DNA from: Pseudooceanicola onchidii | GTDB lineage: Bacteria; Pseudomonadota; Alphaproteobacteria; Rhodobacterales; Rhodobacteraceae | Length of the DNA: 64,000 nucleotides | NCBI RefSeq assembly: GCF_004959925.1 | Contig: NZ_SPUW01000003.1 | Span: 558,001-622,000 of the forward strand | Reading direction: 5' to 3' | In this document: positions 1 to 8,823 of the stretch, piece after piece | Position numbering within the stretch: position 1 is the stretch's first letter | Layout of the letters: each line of letters starts with the position of its first letter | Position numbers and translations under genes: made by a program | Notes under the pieces: model-generated | What the model saw: the letters and a program-made list of their open reading frames with translations, nothing else | Databases searched by the model: none | What the model was told of the DNA's origin: nothing

Positions 1-39
1 GGCGTGAGGCCGGCCGTTCACTGTCAGGTTTGTGTTCAT
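1..39 (-). CDS. Partial 5' end, probable (2Fe-2S) ferredoxin-domain subunit
   Basis: Only the first 13 codons are in the window, reading MNTNLTVNGRPHA. An AAGGA ribosome site lies 7 bases before the ATG. The TVNGRPH beta-strand start is typical of small iron-sulfur subunits of molybdenum hydroxylases (isoquinoline oxidoreductase alpha or CO dehydrogenase small subunit type). Thirteen residues cannot settle the family, so this rests on resemblance of the first strand alone. Confidence 0.4.
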   Translation of the reverse strand, partial: MNTNLTVNGRPHA

Positions 40-308
40 TTGATCGTCCTTCATGAGGTTAAGAAGGAAACGATCGAGATTGCGTGACGTTCCGTTTTGT
101 TTTCCGCGCCGCTCAACATTGCGACGACGTAATTGGTGCCTCCTGCATGAGGTCCGCATGGTGGAGATTAGCAGCGGCTGGGTCTCGGTAGTCTCTGAAC
201 GGGTCAGCGAGTAAGTAGTTCCTCGAAGCTGCACACCAATGCCCGACTCCTTTCCAAGGGCCGGGCTGGGTAATCTATCTACGTTCGGCGTGTTTCTGAG
301 AGGGAACG
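40..308. other. Intergenic, no gene seen
   Basis: This 269-base spacer lies between the end of the glucokinase gene and the start of the partial gene at the left edge, both on the minus strand. I see no convincing reading frame, terminator hairpin or stress promoter motif. It presumably carries the promoter of the partial gene. Confidence 0.4.
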
Positions 309-1268
309 TTACGAGCGGTAGTCGGAGATGTCAGCGTGGACAGGCTCCCATGTAGCTAATCCCATGAGTGCCGCATCGTCTTGGCAAAAAAGCGAAATGG
401 GTGGGAGCCAGTCGTCACCAAGGATGGTGTTGCCCGGGGTGGCCAGTAGCTCTGAGACGAAAATCTGCTCGCTGAAAATTCGGCGCGCTACGCTCCCGGC
501 CAAAAAGACCCCACCGTATGGCAGGTGACTGGCACACAGATTCCTTAACAGCTGTCCGAGCGCTCTGCCGTAGAGGCGAAAAACTCGTTCGGCCAATCCT
601 TTGTTCGATTTGAGCACCTGTTCCGATTGGTCGACGTCCTCGATACGGTAACCCGCCGCGCTTCCAATCACCCGCCGGAATCCTCTACCCGAGAATAGAT
701 CTTCAACTGTTCGAACGCGGCCTCCGTCAAGATTGGCGACCTCAGTTATGTCTGAAGGCAGGGACATGTGACCGCTTTCGCTCGAAAATGTCAGGAGGCG
801 GTCTCTGTCAATCGACTGAAATGGGCATAGATTGAACCCAGTTCCGATGCCAACCACCAGTTTTTGTCTGCCTGTAGGCGAACACTGATGGACGCCTTGA
901 AACGTAATCGTTGTCGAGTTCGTCGCATAAGCCAGAGCTTCCAGGTCATTGAGGAAAAACACGTCCTCGATGCCCTCAGAAAGGAACACTTGGTTAGATA
1001 TTTTCCAGTCCCTGTTCGTGAGACGAATTGAACCGAGGCTTGGCTTTCCGGCTGCGGCTACCACCGCTTGCTTGGGACGGGTCGCAAATTTCGCGGTAAA
1101 GACACCCAGCAAGGCTTCGAAAGACAGAAAGTCATCATTTCGGAATGTGTGGGCGGTATCGCCCAGCACATTCCCGCCGCTGGCCAGTGCCAACCTGGTG
1201 CTTGTCCCTCCGACGTCAGCCACAAGCCTGTCAGCGACCAATTGTGGTCTCCTTTTTGCGGGTGACAT
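309..1268 (-). CDS. glk: Glucokinase (Glk family)
   Basis: ATP-dependent phosphorylation of glucose to glucose 6-phosphate in the cytosol. The protein is 319 residues, normal for bacterial Glk. The phosphate-binding loop ADVGGTSTRLAL lies near the N-terminus, followed by LNDLEALAYA, GIGTGFN and SESGHMSLP, which match the family's sugar- and ATP-binding segments. The longer upstream frame is unrelated in style, so I take the ATG at 1268, which overlaps the end of otsA by 38 bp. Last gene of the otsB-GH15-otsA-glk run. It can recycle glucose released by the GH15 enzyme into the glucose 6-phosphate that OtsA uses. No strong ribosome site is visible, so translation may be coupled to otsA. Confidence 0.8.
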   Translation of the reverse strand: MSPAKRRPQLVADRLVADVGGTSTRLALASGGNVLGDTAHTFRNDDFLSFEALLGVFTAKFATRPKQAVVAAAGKPSLGSIRLTNRDWKISNQVFLSEGIEDVFFLNDLEALAYATNSTTITFQGVHQCSPTGRQKLVVGIGTGFNLCPFQSIDRDRLLTFSSESGHMSLPSDITEVANLDGGRVRTVEDLFSGRGFRRVIGSAAGYRIEDVDQSEQVLKSNKGLAERVFRLYGRALGQLLRNLCASHLPYGGVFLAGSVARRIFSEQIFVSELLATPGNTILGDDWLPPISLFCQDDAALMGLATWEPVHADISDYRS

Positions 1269-2667
1269 TTTCTGACGCGCCACGCCGCTGCAAGCGATCA
1301 AAAATGTCTGAGACTGATAGACTTCCCGGACAGGCATCCAAGGCTGCAAGATAGTTCGATGTCCAGATATCCACGTCCGTTGCTTCGACGACATCCAAGC
1401 ATGAACGATGACGGGTTTTCCGGTCTTCCAGTGGCATGTTGAGCGCCTTATCGATGGCCTGCGCGATATCCGCGACGTCGTAAGGATTGACGAGCAGGGC
1501 AGCCGTCATGTCCTCTGCGACCCCCGCGAAACGCGACAGGATCAGAACCCCCGGATCGTCGGGGTCTTGTGCCGCGATGAACTCCTTAGCGACGAGGTTC
1601 ATCCCATCTGCGAGAGACGTCACCAAACATGCGCTTGCGCTACGGTAAACACCCGCCAGACGGTCGCGGGCGATCGGACGGTGAATATACCGGATCGGCG
1701 TCCAATCGAGCTCCGCATGTTGCCCATTGATGCGACCTGAAAGCTCTTCGAGTTCTTCGGTGATCTGCCGATAGGCGTCCACGACCTCGCGCGTCGGTGG
1801 GGCAATTTGGACCAGGCAAGGGCGTCGTCCTTCCGCGTATCGCTTGAGATACTCGCCGAAAGCGCGAAACCGATGAGGGAGACCTTTCGTGTAGTCCAAC
1901 CTATCGACACCGATAATGTATTTTTGCGGTCTCTCAGCGCCGAAGGGATCGTCCTGCGGCGTCTCCGCCCGCGTCCGAAAACGGTCCGCTGCAATACCGA
2001 TTGGGAAAGATTTGATGCGAACCAGTCTATCGCCGAACTTGACGGAGCCATCCTGGAAGAATTCCGCACGCGGGTCAGATCTGAACATTTCCAGACAGCG
2101 TGCAGTATCCGCCCGCGTTTGCAATCCGACCAGATCAAAGCACGCCAACCAGTGCGCGAAGGCCGACGGATCGGGAAGAATGGACAGATCGGCGAGTGCA
2201 GGGAAAGGGATATGTAGGAACAGCCCGATTTTGTTGTTCACACCGAGGCTACGCAGTTCGCTTGCGAGCGGGAGCAGATGGTAGTCATGAACCCAAATTT
2301 GATCGCCGGGCTCAGTAACCGACGCGACCATGGACGCGAGACGACGGTTGGTAGCCTCGTAGCTCTCCATGTAAACGGGTTTGAGTTGGACCAGGTCGCT
2401 GCGCCGATGACATAGAGGCCAAAGCACGGAGTTGGAAAAGCCCAGGTAATAGTTTTCGTATTGCGATTTGCTTAAACGAAACGCGAGCCTCTGATACGGT
2501 TCGCTTCCAATTTCGAATAATCCGTCTTCCGGTCCGTCGTCTGGGTGCGCGCCGATCCAGATACCGCCGCGCTCACTTAGGCTGTCATGCAGGGCGACGA
2601 CGAGTCCACCTGAGGAGGCTCCTTCGGTTGGTATCCGGTTGGATACGACGATGAGCCTGCCCTCCAT
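1231..2667 (-). CDS. otsA: Trehalose-6-phosphate synthase (GT20)
   Basis: Transfers glucose from a nucleotide sugar to glucose 6-phosphate, giving trehalose 6-phosphate, a desiccation and osmotic protectant precursor. The 478 residues match OtsA length. Visible marks are the N-terminal SNRIP and SSGGLVVAL loop for glucose 6-phosphate, VHDYHLLPLA, the DRLDYTKGLP segment carrying the catalytic Arg and Lys, and DGMNLVAKEF near the nucleotide site. A GAGG ribosome site lies about 10 bases before the ATG. Its 3' end overlaps glk; the GH15 gene ends 86 bp upstream of its start. Confidence 0.92.
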   Translation of the reverse strand: MEGRLIVVSNRIPTEGASSGGLVVALHDSLSERGGIWIGAHPDDGPEDGLFEIGSEPYQRLAFRLSKSQYENYYLGFSNSVLWPLCHRRSDLVQLKPVYMESYEATNRRLASMVASVTEPGDQIWVHDYHLLPLASELRSLGVNNKIGLFLHIPFPALADLSILPDPSAFAHWLACFDLVGLQTRADTARCLEMFRSDPRAEFFQDGSVKFGDRLVRIKSFPIGIAADRFRTRAETPQDDPFGAERPQKYIIGVDRLDYTKGLPHRFRAFGEYLKRYAEGRRPCLVQIAPPTREVVDAYRQITEELEELSGRINGQHAELDWTPIRYIHRPIARDRLAGVYRSASACLVTSLADGMNLVAKEFIAAQDPDDPGVLILSRFAGVAEDMTAALLVNPYDVADIAQAIDKALNMPLEDRKTRHRSCLDVVEATDVDIWTSNYLAALDACPGSLSVSDIFDRLQRRGASENVTRKKETTIGR

Positions 2668-2753
2668 TGTCGGTCTACCTCTTGGTGTGCGAAAAAACTA
2701 ACATCAGGACAACAATACTGTGTTGAGATCGTTCCGTGCTTTGGGCATCTTTT

Positions 2754-4529
2754 CTAAAGCTCGGCTTCCCAGGAGCGGGACAGCCGCATCGCTCCGTTGA
2801 TGATGCCGACCATGGAATAGGTCTGCGGGAAATTGCCCCAGCCAAGGCCGGTGTCAAAGGCAGTGTCTTCGGACATCAGGCCCAGCCCGTTTCGAGCGTT
2901 TAGCAGTTCGCCGAACAGCTCTCGCGCTTCTTCCTTCCGGCCGATGCGCGCCATCGCGTCCACACGCCAGAAAGCACAGACGTTGAAGCCGACCTCGGGG
3001 ACGCCAAAGTCATCGGCCTCCTCATACCTAAGCATCAGAGCTCCACGACCGAGCGATTTCGACAGTGCGTCGACGGTAAGCTTGAAGCGTTCGTCTGTGG
3101 CGGGCAGAAAATTTACCTCGCCCATCAGCAGCACGCTCGCGTCCAAGGTTTCTCCGCCAAAACTTTCGACGAAGGCTTGTCGTTTGTCCGACCACGCCTC
3201 TTTGAGGATCTTTGCTTTGATTGAATCCGCTCGATGCCTCCAGAAGCCTGCCCGGTCGGAGATGGAAAGACAGGCAGCGATTTTAGCTAATCGGTCGCAG
3301 GCGGCCCAGCACATCAGCGATGACGAAGTATGGATACGTGAGCGCGTGCGTAGTTCCCAGATGCCCGCATCGGGTTCCGTATGCAGCGCCCATGCCTGTT
3401 CGCCGAGAGGTTCGAGCATCGCGAATGCGTGGGGCCCGATGTCCATGCGCAGACGTTTGTCAAAGAACGCCGGAGCGGCGCCCAGAATGACATTGCCGTA
3501 GGTGTCATGTTGAAGATGCTCGTGGGCTTGATTGCCAACGCGCACCGGTCCCATACCCCTGTAGCCAGACAAATGTTCTGCGTGCCATTCTGTGAGCTGC
3601 TTTTCCAGCCCGATGCCCAGGACCGGCTGGATATGACCACCCTTGGCATCGGAAACGACATTCATGAGCCAGTGAAAATAGTTTTCCAACGTTCGCGTCG
3701 CCGCAAGAGAGTTCAGCGCCCGGACGGTAAAGAACGCGTCCCTCACCCAGCAAAAGCGATAATCCCAATTGCGGCCACTGTCCGGAGCCTCAGGCAGAGA
3801 TGTGGTCATCGCCGCAACGATGGCCCCGGTCTGCTCGTAGTTGCAGAGTTTCAGGGCTATAGCTGCACGAATGACTGCGTCCTGCCACTCGAAAGGCACG
3901 GCCAGGCGCTGCGACCACCCCTCCCAATAGGCGCGGGTTTCTGCAAAGAACCTGTCGCCGGTGGCTGCCGGGGCATCCGAGAGTGTCTCGTCTGGGCCGA
4001 GAATGAACGTATAGGGCCGGTCGAGATGGATCAGTTGTTCACTTTGCACGTGATCCAGCGGCGCGTCGGATGTCAGGCGTAGAATCTCGTTGTCGCCGAC
4101 AAACCGCAGGTGGTTCGATCCCGTCGTGACAAATGGTTTCCGCGCGCCGTATTCGAACCGGGGACGAACCTTAATGCGGATGCGGGGCCAGCCTTCCAGC
4201 GGACGGATCTGCCGGACAAACATGCGCGGACGGAACCGGCGTCCGAATGCTTCGAACCTCGGGCAAAAGTCGGTGATTTCGATTACTCCGCCGCTGCCCT
4301 TCAGGACCGTGCGCAATATCGCGGTATTGGGCAGGTAGGCCTGTGTCGCGTCCTGCAATTCTTCCATCTCGATCTTGAATGCACCATCGTCGGGATGCTC
4401 GTTTCCCGATCCCAGCAGGGCATGGAAAACTGGATCGCCGTCGAATCTGGGCAGGCAGAACCAGTTCAGACTGCCTTTCGGGTCAATGAGACCGGCTACG
4501 GAGCAATTGCCGACAAGTCCAAGGTCCAT
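2754..4529 (-). CDS. Glycoside hydrolase family 15 (glucoamylase/trehalase-like)
   Basis: A 591-residue inverting alpha-glucosidase of the cytosolic bacterial GH15 group. The N-terminus has GNCSVAGLIDPKGSLNWFCL and PRFDGDPVF, the usual start of this family. The middle has RNWDYRFCWVRDA, and the C-terminus has LGWGNFPQTYS. GIWELRT fits the catalytic acid region. Start chosen at 4529 because its ATG overlaps the otsB stop in an ATGA arrangement, implying coupled translation. GH15 proteins beside otsBA may be trehalases or glucan hydrolases; the context favours trehalose or glucan turnover, but the substrate cannot be read from sequence. Confidence 0.85.
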   Translation of the reverse strand: MDLGLVGNCSVAGLIDPKGSLNWFCLPRFDGDPVFHALLGSGNEHPDDGAFKIEMEELQDATQAYLPNTAILRTVLKGSGGVIEITDFCPRFEAFGRRFRPRMFVRQIRPLEGWPRIRIKVRPRFEYGARKPFVTTGSNHLRFVGDNEILRLTSDAPLDHVQSEQLIHLDRPYTFILGPDETLSDAPAATGDRFFAETRAYWEGWSQRLAVPFEWQDAVIRAAIALKLCNYEQTGAIVAAMTTSLPEAPDSGRNWDYRFCWVRDAFFTVRALNSLAATRTLENYFHWLMNVVSDAKGGHIQPVLGIGLEKQLTEWHAEHLSGYRGMGPVRVGNQAHEHLQHDTYGNVILGAAPAFFDKRLRMDIGPHAFAMLEPLGEQAWALHTEPDAGIWELRTRSRIHTSSSLMCWAACDRLAKIAACLSISDRAGFWRHRADSIKAKILKEAWSDKRQAFVESFGGETLDASVLLMGEVNFLPATDERFKLTVDALSKSLGRGALMLRYEEADDFGVPEVGFNVCAFWRVDAMARIGRKEEARELFGELLNARNGLGLMSEDTAFDTGLGWGNFPQTYSMVGIINGAMRLSRSWEAEL

Positions 4530-5293
4530 CACTGCACCTCCAGAGTCTCGGCCAACCAATCGGACAGTTCAGCACGGGTTTCGAACCTGTAATCTGCTGC
4601 GGTCAGTCCGGCGCCGATCTTGATCCCGATCCCACCGATGGAACGGGCCGCCCTGAACATGTCTTCGTCGGTGGTGTCGTCGCCGATCGCCACGGGTGTG
4701 CGGTTGGAAAATTGCGGATGATTGCTAAGCTGTATCAAAGCCGTGCCCTTGTTGTAGTCTTTTGATGCAAGCTCGCTGACCATTTTGCCGTGAACCGGCT
4801 TCAGCCCGGAATGCGCTGTGGCCATATCTTCGATTTTTGATCTGACTTCGGTCTCCATCTCCGGGTGCGCCCTGTAGTGGACTGCAATAGCCGCGGCCTT
4901 CCTTTCAATCAGGAGGCCCCGTGCGTTGGCGAAGGGCGTGAGCCGCCGAAATGCGTCCTGTATGCCAGCACCTGCGCCGGGGACGAGGGTCGGGTCTCCG
5001 TTGATCTCGATCTGGGCGCCATGGCTCCCGCTCAGGACTACCGGAAGGTCTTTGACATGCGGGCGGAGACTTTCCAGGTCACGGCCTGAAAGGATTGCCA
5101 CACCCCCATTGCAGCGAACTGATAGTCGGCGGAGGAGGTCGACGTTATCTCGGCCAAGGCGCACGTCCTCCGGCCGAGGGGCCAGATCGACCAGCGTTCC
5201 ATCGAAATCCAGATAGGCGGCGCTTCTGGCCCAATCGACGCGTGGCGGGGCAGGGAGGTCATGCATTGAGGTTTGGTGAGACAGGTTATTCAT
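4529..5293 (-). CDS. otsB: Trehalose-6-phosphate phosphatase (HAD superfamily)
   Basis: Dephosphorylates trehalose 6-phosphate to trehalose. The 254 residues carry the HAD nucleophile motif YLDFDGTLVDLAP, ILSGRD (motif II), SGSHGAQIE, the lysine region ASKDYNKGTAL and the metal-binding IGDDTTDEDMF. First gene of the trehalose run, 52 bp downstream of ligD. I see no clear ribosome site before the ATG at 5293; the internal ATG at 5266 (MHDLPAPP) is an alternative start and keeps all motifs. A GGAAC lies just upstream, but the partner -10 element is poor. Confidence 0.9.
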   Translation of the reverse strand: MNNLSHQTSMHDLPAPPRVDWARSAAYLDFDGTLVDLAPRPEDVRLGRDNVDLLRRLSVRCNGGVAILSGRDLESLRPHVKDLPVVLSGSHGAQIEINGDPTLVPGAGAGIQDAFRRLTPFANARGLLIERKAAAIAVHYRAHPEMETEVRSKIEDMATAHSGLKPVHGKMVSELASKDYNKGTALIQLSNHPQFSNRTPVAIGDDTTDEDMFRAARSIGGIGIKIGAGLTAADYRFETRAELSDWLAETLEVQ

Positions 5294-5345
5294 AGTATAA
5301 AGTTAGCCCAGCAGTTCCGGCTTCAAGCTTTTGATGTTCATGGGA

Positions 5346-7763
5346 TCACCCTGAGATCATCTTTTCCAAGGCGTCGATCTTGTTCTGGCTGAGGCCGGCT
5401 GTTGGCGTCTCAGAAAAGGGGGCTTCGCGTTCAAGCGCGGCCTCCATTCCAAACGCTTGGGCCGAACGGAGCCCTCCAAGTTCATCCCAGCTAACCGCGA
5501 CGGCAACGGGGGCACCTTCACGCGCACGCAAGGAAAACGGCGCGATCGCGGTTGCGCCGCGCTCGTTGCGAAGCCAGTCAATGAAGATGCGGCCGCTGCG
5601 CTTACTCTTGGACATCGACGCCGTGAACCGTTCAGGCTCGGATTGCGCCAGGTGCGTCGCGAGGACCTGCGAAAACAGTTTCACGGTGTCCCATTCCGCG
5701 ACGCGGCGTAAGGGCGCGACGACGTGGACTCCCTTTCCGCCGGTCACCATCGGCCAGCAGTCCAATCCGAGATCGGACAAAATATCCCTGATATCGAAGG
5801 CCGCCGACTTCACCTCCCCGAAGCCGAGGCCTTCGTCGGGGTCAAGGTCGAAAACAAGCCGGTCTGGTCGTTCAAGGTTGTCCCGTCGCGCGCCCCAGAT
5901 ATGGAACTCTAATGTTCCCATCTGCACGGCCCCGACCAAACCGGACGCGTCTTTTACCCGCATGTAGGTCGCAGGACTGCCATCGCTCTCCTTTATCTCA
6001 GTGGCGAGAATCGCCGACGGAAACCCCTTGCCCAGGTGTTTCTGGAAGAACCGGTCGCCGGACAGGCCCTCGGGCAGGCGGACAAGCGAAAGCGGTCGAT
6101 CATCAAGCTTCGGCACCATTCGATCTGCGACGGCCGCATAGTAGTCCGCAACTTCTCGTTTCGTGATCCCGGCCTCCGGATAGACGGTGCGGTCCGGGTG
6201 AGTGATCCTGACGTCGGCGATTTCTACGGCATCGTCCGGCATAGCGTCGGCCTCCAGTTTCACGGTTCGGGCTCTTTTGTCTTCTCGGAGCCCGAGGAAC
6301 ACCGCATGGCGGAGGCGCTTGTCGCCGGTCAGTTCTGAATATTTGACCTCCGCCACAAGCCGGGGCTCGACCCATGTGACGCTATGCGCCTCGTCCTTCG
6401 AGACGTTGGCAGGCGGCGCGTGTTCCTTGAGCTTTCCAAGCGCGGTCCGGATCGCATCCATGGTGTCGTCATCAAAACCGGTGCCGACCTTGCCAAGGTA
6501 GTCGAAGTCTGCGGCGCCCAACGTTCCAAGTGCAAGAGATGCAAAGGGACGGCCGGCTTTGTCAGACTTTTGCCAGCCAAGAATGACGAACTCATCCCGC
6601 TTTTCGCATTTGATCTTCAACCAGTTTCGCGACCGACCGCCGCGGTAGGGGGCGTCAATTCGCTTTGCGATCAGACCCTCGCCACCAGCCCGGCAAATGT
6701 TAGCGAAAGCGTCCTGCGGGTCCGACGAAATGACGGGGGATAACTGGATCTGCCCGAGTGGGGGCACGTCGCCCAAAAGCGGCTCCAAAAGCGCGCGTCT
6801 CTCGTCGAGCGGTTTGGCCGTCGCCGACTGCCCGTCAAGTTCAAGCAGGTCGAAAGCAAAGAACTGGTAGGGTCCTCCCGATTTGATGGCCGATTGTAGT
6901 GCGGAAAAGCCCTGAAGCCCGGCTCCAGCAATGATCTCTCCGTCGATCAGGGCTGAGCCGCACTTGAGGTCGTCGAATGCCGGCAACAATGATGCAAACC
7001 GATCAGACCAGTCGTGTCCGTTCCGCGTGAAGATGCGAGTTCCCGAACGCCCGAGTGAAATCAGGGCACGATATCCGTCGAATTTTAGTTCGTGCCACCA
7101 TTTGTCCGTGGGCTGGACTTCATCGCTGAGTGTTGCGAGTTGGACCGGCTTGAATTTGGGCTGTCGTCCAGTGCGCTCCGGCACGCGATCTGGTTTCTCG
7201 GCTGCGATCTCTCGGAGTGTCCGACCAGATCGCACGCTCCGCCTATAGCGGGCTACAGGGTCCCTGCGCCCGGCAGCTTCGTCCTCCCCCTTCATTAACA
7301 GCCAGTTTTCCCGATGGCCGTCACCCGAACGGTGGCCCTTCATCCGGACGAGGTGCCAACCGCCAGTCAGTCTCCGTCCGTGTAGCACGAAACGCAGATG
7401 GCCCTTCTTCAGGCCTTTCTCGACTGGCTCTGTCGGCTGCCAGTGACCGATGTCGAATAGCATGACTTGCCCGGCGCCATAGTTCCCGTCCGGTATGTCG
7501 CCTTCGAAATCGAGATAGGACAGGGGATGATCCTCTGTTCGGACAGCAAGGCGTTTGTCAGAGGGGTGAAACGAAGGGCCGCGGGTGACGGCCCAGCTGA
7601 GAAGGGCGCCGTCCCACTCAAGCCGAAGGTCGAAATGCGTTCGACGCGCATGGTGTTCCTGGATCGAGTATCTCAACGCGAGACCGCATCCGGTGCCACC
7701 ATCAGATGGCTCGGGCGTGCGGCTGAAGTCCCGCTTTTCGATATAGCGGTCGAGACGCCCCAT
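5346..7763 (-). CDS. ligD: ATP-dependent DNA ligase D (NHEJ), phosphoesterase-ligase-polymerase
   Basis: Multidomain end-joining enzyme of 805 residues that processes, fills and seals double-strand breaks with Ku. Order is 3'-phosphoesterase (about 1-165, with EHHARRTHFDLRLEW), ligase (about 200-490, adenylated Lys at about 227 in HELKFDGYR) and primase-polymerase (about 510-790, with ITHPDRTVYP, the metal-binding FDLDPDEG and a C-terminal SKSKRSGRIFIDWLR). This is the Pseudomonas/rhizobial domain order, not the mycobacterial one. Its ATG overlaps the ku stop in an ATGA arrangement, so the two are translationally coupled. NHEJ matters mainly in non-replicating or desiccated cells, which fits the neighbouring trehalose genes. 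Confidence 0.95.
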   Translation of the reverse strand: MGRLDRYIEKRDFSRTPEPSDGGTGCGLALRYSIQEHHARRTHFDLRLEWDGALLSWAVTRGPSFHPSDKRLAVRTEDHPLSYLDFEGDIPDGNYGAGQVMLFDIGHWQPTEPVEKGLKKGHLRFVLHGRRLTGGWHLVRMKGHRSGDGHRENWLLMKGEDEAAGRRDPVARYRRSVRSGRTLREIAAEKPDRVPERTGRQPKFKPVQLATLSDEVQPTDKWWHELKFDGYRALISLGRSGTRIFTRNGHDWSDRFASLLPAFDDLKCGSALIDGEIIAGAGLQGFSALQSAIKSGGPYQFFAFDLLELDGQSATAKPLDERRALLEPLLGDVPPLGQIQLSPVISSDPQDAFANICRAGGEGLIAKRIDAPYRGGRSRNWLKIKCEKRDEFVILGWQKSDKAGRPFASLALGTLGAADFDYLGKVGTGFDDDTMDAIRTALGKLKEHAPPANVSKDEAHSVTWVEPRLVAEVKYSELTGDKRLRHAVFLGLREDKRARTVKLEADAMPDDAVEIADVRITHPDRTVYPEAGITKREVADYYAAVADRMVPKLDDRPLSLVRLPEGLSGDRFFQKHLGKGFPSAILATEIKESDGSPATYMRVKDASGLVGAVQMGTLEFHIWGARRDNLERPDRLVFDLDPDEGLGFGEVKSAAFDIRDILSDLGLDCWPMVTGGKGVHVVAPLRRVAEWDTVKLFSQVLATHLAQSEPERFTASMSKSKRSGRIFIDWLRNERGATAIAPFSLRAREGAPVAVAVSWDELGGLRSAQAFGMEAALEREAPFSETPTAGLSQNKIDALEKMISG

Positions 7764-8608
7764 CAGGCCGATTTCTTTGAGCGGCGGGAGGATGACGACG
7801 TTTTCTTTCTCGCACCGTCTTTCTTGAGGCTCTCTTTCAACGCCGACATCAGGTCGACGACGTTGTCTTGGGAGCCGCCGGAGCGGTCATCGTCACCCGC
7901 CTTTGCCCGTGGTGTTTTGCTGTTCTTCTTCTTGCGTTCGATCAGGTCTCGCAGGGCAGCGTCGTAATGATCTTCGAACACGTCTGCCTTGAAAGGTTCG
8001 GTCTTCCGATCGATCAGTTCCGTCGCGACGGTCAGCAATTCCTCGTCGGCTGGATCATCTTCGATATCGGAGAACAGAGGGTCAGCGTTTTTGATCTCAT
8101 CCGCATAGTGAAGGGTCTCCAGCAGGAGACCGTCACCGCAGGGCTTGATAGCGCAGAGGTATTCCTTGCCGCGCATGGTAAGCTGGCCCAGGCCAACCTT
8201 TTCCGATTGCCGTAATGCATCGCGGACAACCCTATAAGCATCCTCGGCGAGATCATCACTCGGGACGATATAATACGGCTTGTCGAAGTAGAGCGGAGGA
8301 ATCTCACAGGCTCCGACGAATTGCACAAGTTCAAGTGTCTTTTTGGTATCCAGCTTGATGGCATCAATCTCATCGGGCTCGAGCAGAAGGTATTCGTCGT
8401 CTCCGATTTCATAGCCCTTCAGAATGTCTTCGGCTTTCACGGGTCCGACGCCGGGAGCGGTTTTCTCATACCGAACTCGTTTGCCCGAGGGGCCGTGGAT
8501 TTGGCGGAAGGACACCTTGGCACCGGACTTCGTGGCTGAGTGAAGTTCGACCGGGATGGACACCAAGGACAATCTCAACTGGCCCTTCCATATTGCTCGT
8601 GACGCCAT
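7763..8608 (-). CDS. ku: Ku DNA end-binding protein
   Basis: Homodimeric Ku ring protein that binds double-strand ends and recruits LigD. The 281 residues begin MASRAIWKGQLRLSLVSIPV, the classic bacterial Ku start, and include the DEYLLLEPDEIDAIKLDTKK segment. The C-terminus is Lys/Arg/Ser-rich (from about residue 255, KKDGARKKTSSSSRRSKKSA), as in many bacterial Ku proteins that make extra DNA contacts. A GGAGGG ribosome site precedes the ATG. First gene of the ku-ligD pair, divergent from the crp-type gene; I found no GGAAC-type promoter in its orientation. Confidence 0.95.
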   Translation of the reverse strand: MASRAIWKGQLRLSLVSIPVELHSATKSGAKVSFRQIHGPSGKRVRYEKTAPGVGPVKAEDILKGYEIGDDEYLLLEPDEIDAIKLDTKKTLELVQFVGACEIPPLYFDKPYYIVPSDDLAEDAYRVVRDALRQSEKVGLGQLTMRGKEYLCAIKPCGDGLLLETLHYADEIKNADPLFSDIEDDPADEELLTVATELIDRKTEPFKADVFEDHYDAALRDLIERKKKNSKTPRAKAGDDDRSGGSQDNVVDLMSALKESLKKDGARKKTSSSSRRSKKSA

Positions 8609-8702
8609 CCTACCCTCCGTAGCCTTTGCCGTAGCTCATGCCTGAGTAACTCGGTCTCGATGCCTTTGGTTCAATTCGGCCGGGTGCGCCGCCCTTAATC
8701 AA

Positions 8703-8727
8703 GGAACATGCCTCGGATAAAGGGGTT
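8703..8727 (+). promoter_or_regulatory. Putative EcfG general-stress promoter upstream of the Crp-type regulator
   Basis: GGAAC at 8703-8707, a 17-base spacer, then GTT at 8725-8727, about 95 bases before the regulator's ATG. The form matches the alphaproteobacterial EcfG (PhyR/NepR-controlled) consensus GGAAC-N16/17-CGTT except for the C. Seen in sequence; the sigma factor assignment is inference. Confidence 0.55.
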
Positions 8728-8765
8728 GTGATCATAGACCCCGCTATGCGCATGGCGTTGGAACT

Positions 8766-8777
8766 TAACATATGTTA
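8766..8777. promoter_or_regulatory. 12-bp palindrome TAACATATGTTA
   Basis: A perfect palindrome 47 bases before the crp-type start and downstream of the putative stress promoter. It could be a binding site for the regulator itself or another factor. A partial copy, GTTAACATT, recurs at about 9588 before the next gene. Function is unproven. Confidence 0.3.
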
Positions 8778-8823
8778 GTGGCCGGATTGCGAGCAGCGCC
8801 TTCGCCGGGCGAGGAACAATACG

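Noticed and set aside
5297-5318. GGAAC upstream of otsB as a further EcfG promoter
   Set aside because: At 17 bases the partner reads ACT, not GTT, and it would run into the first start codon. It remains possible if translation begins at 5266.
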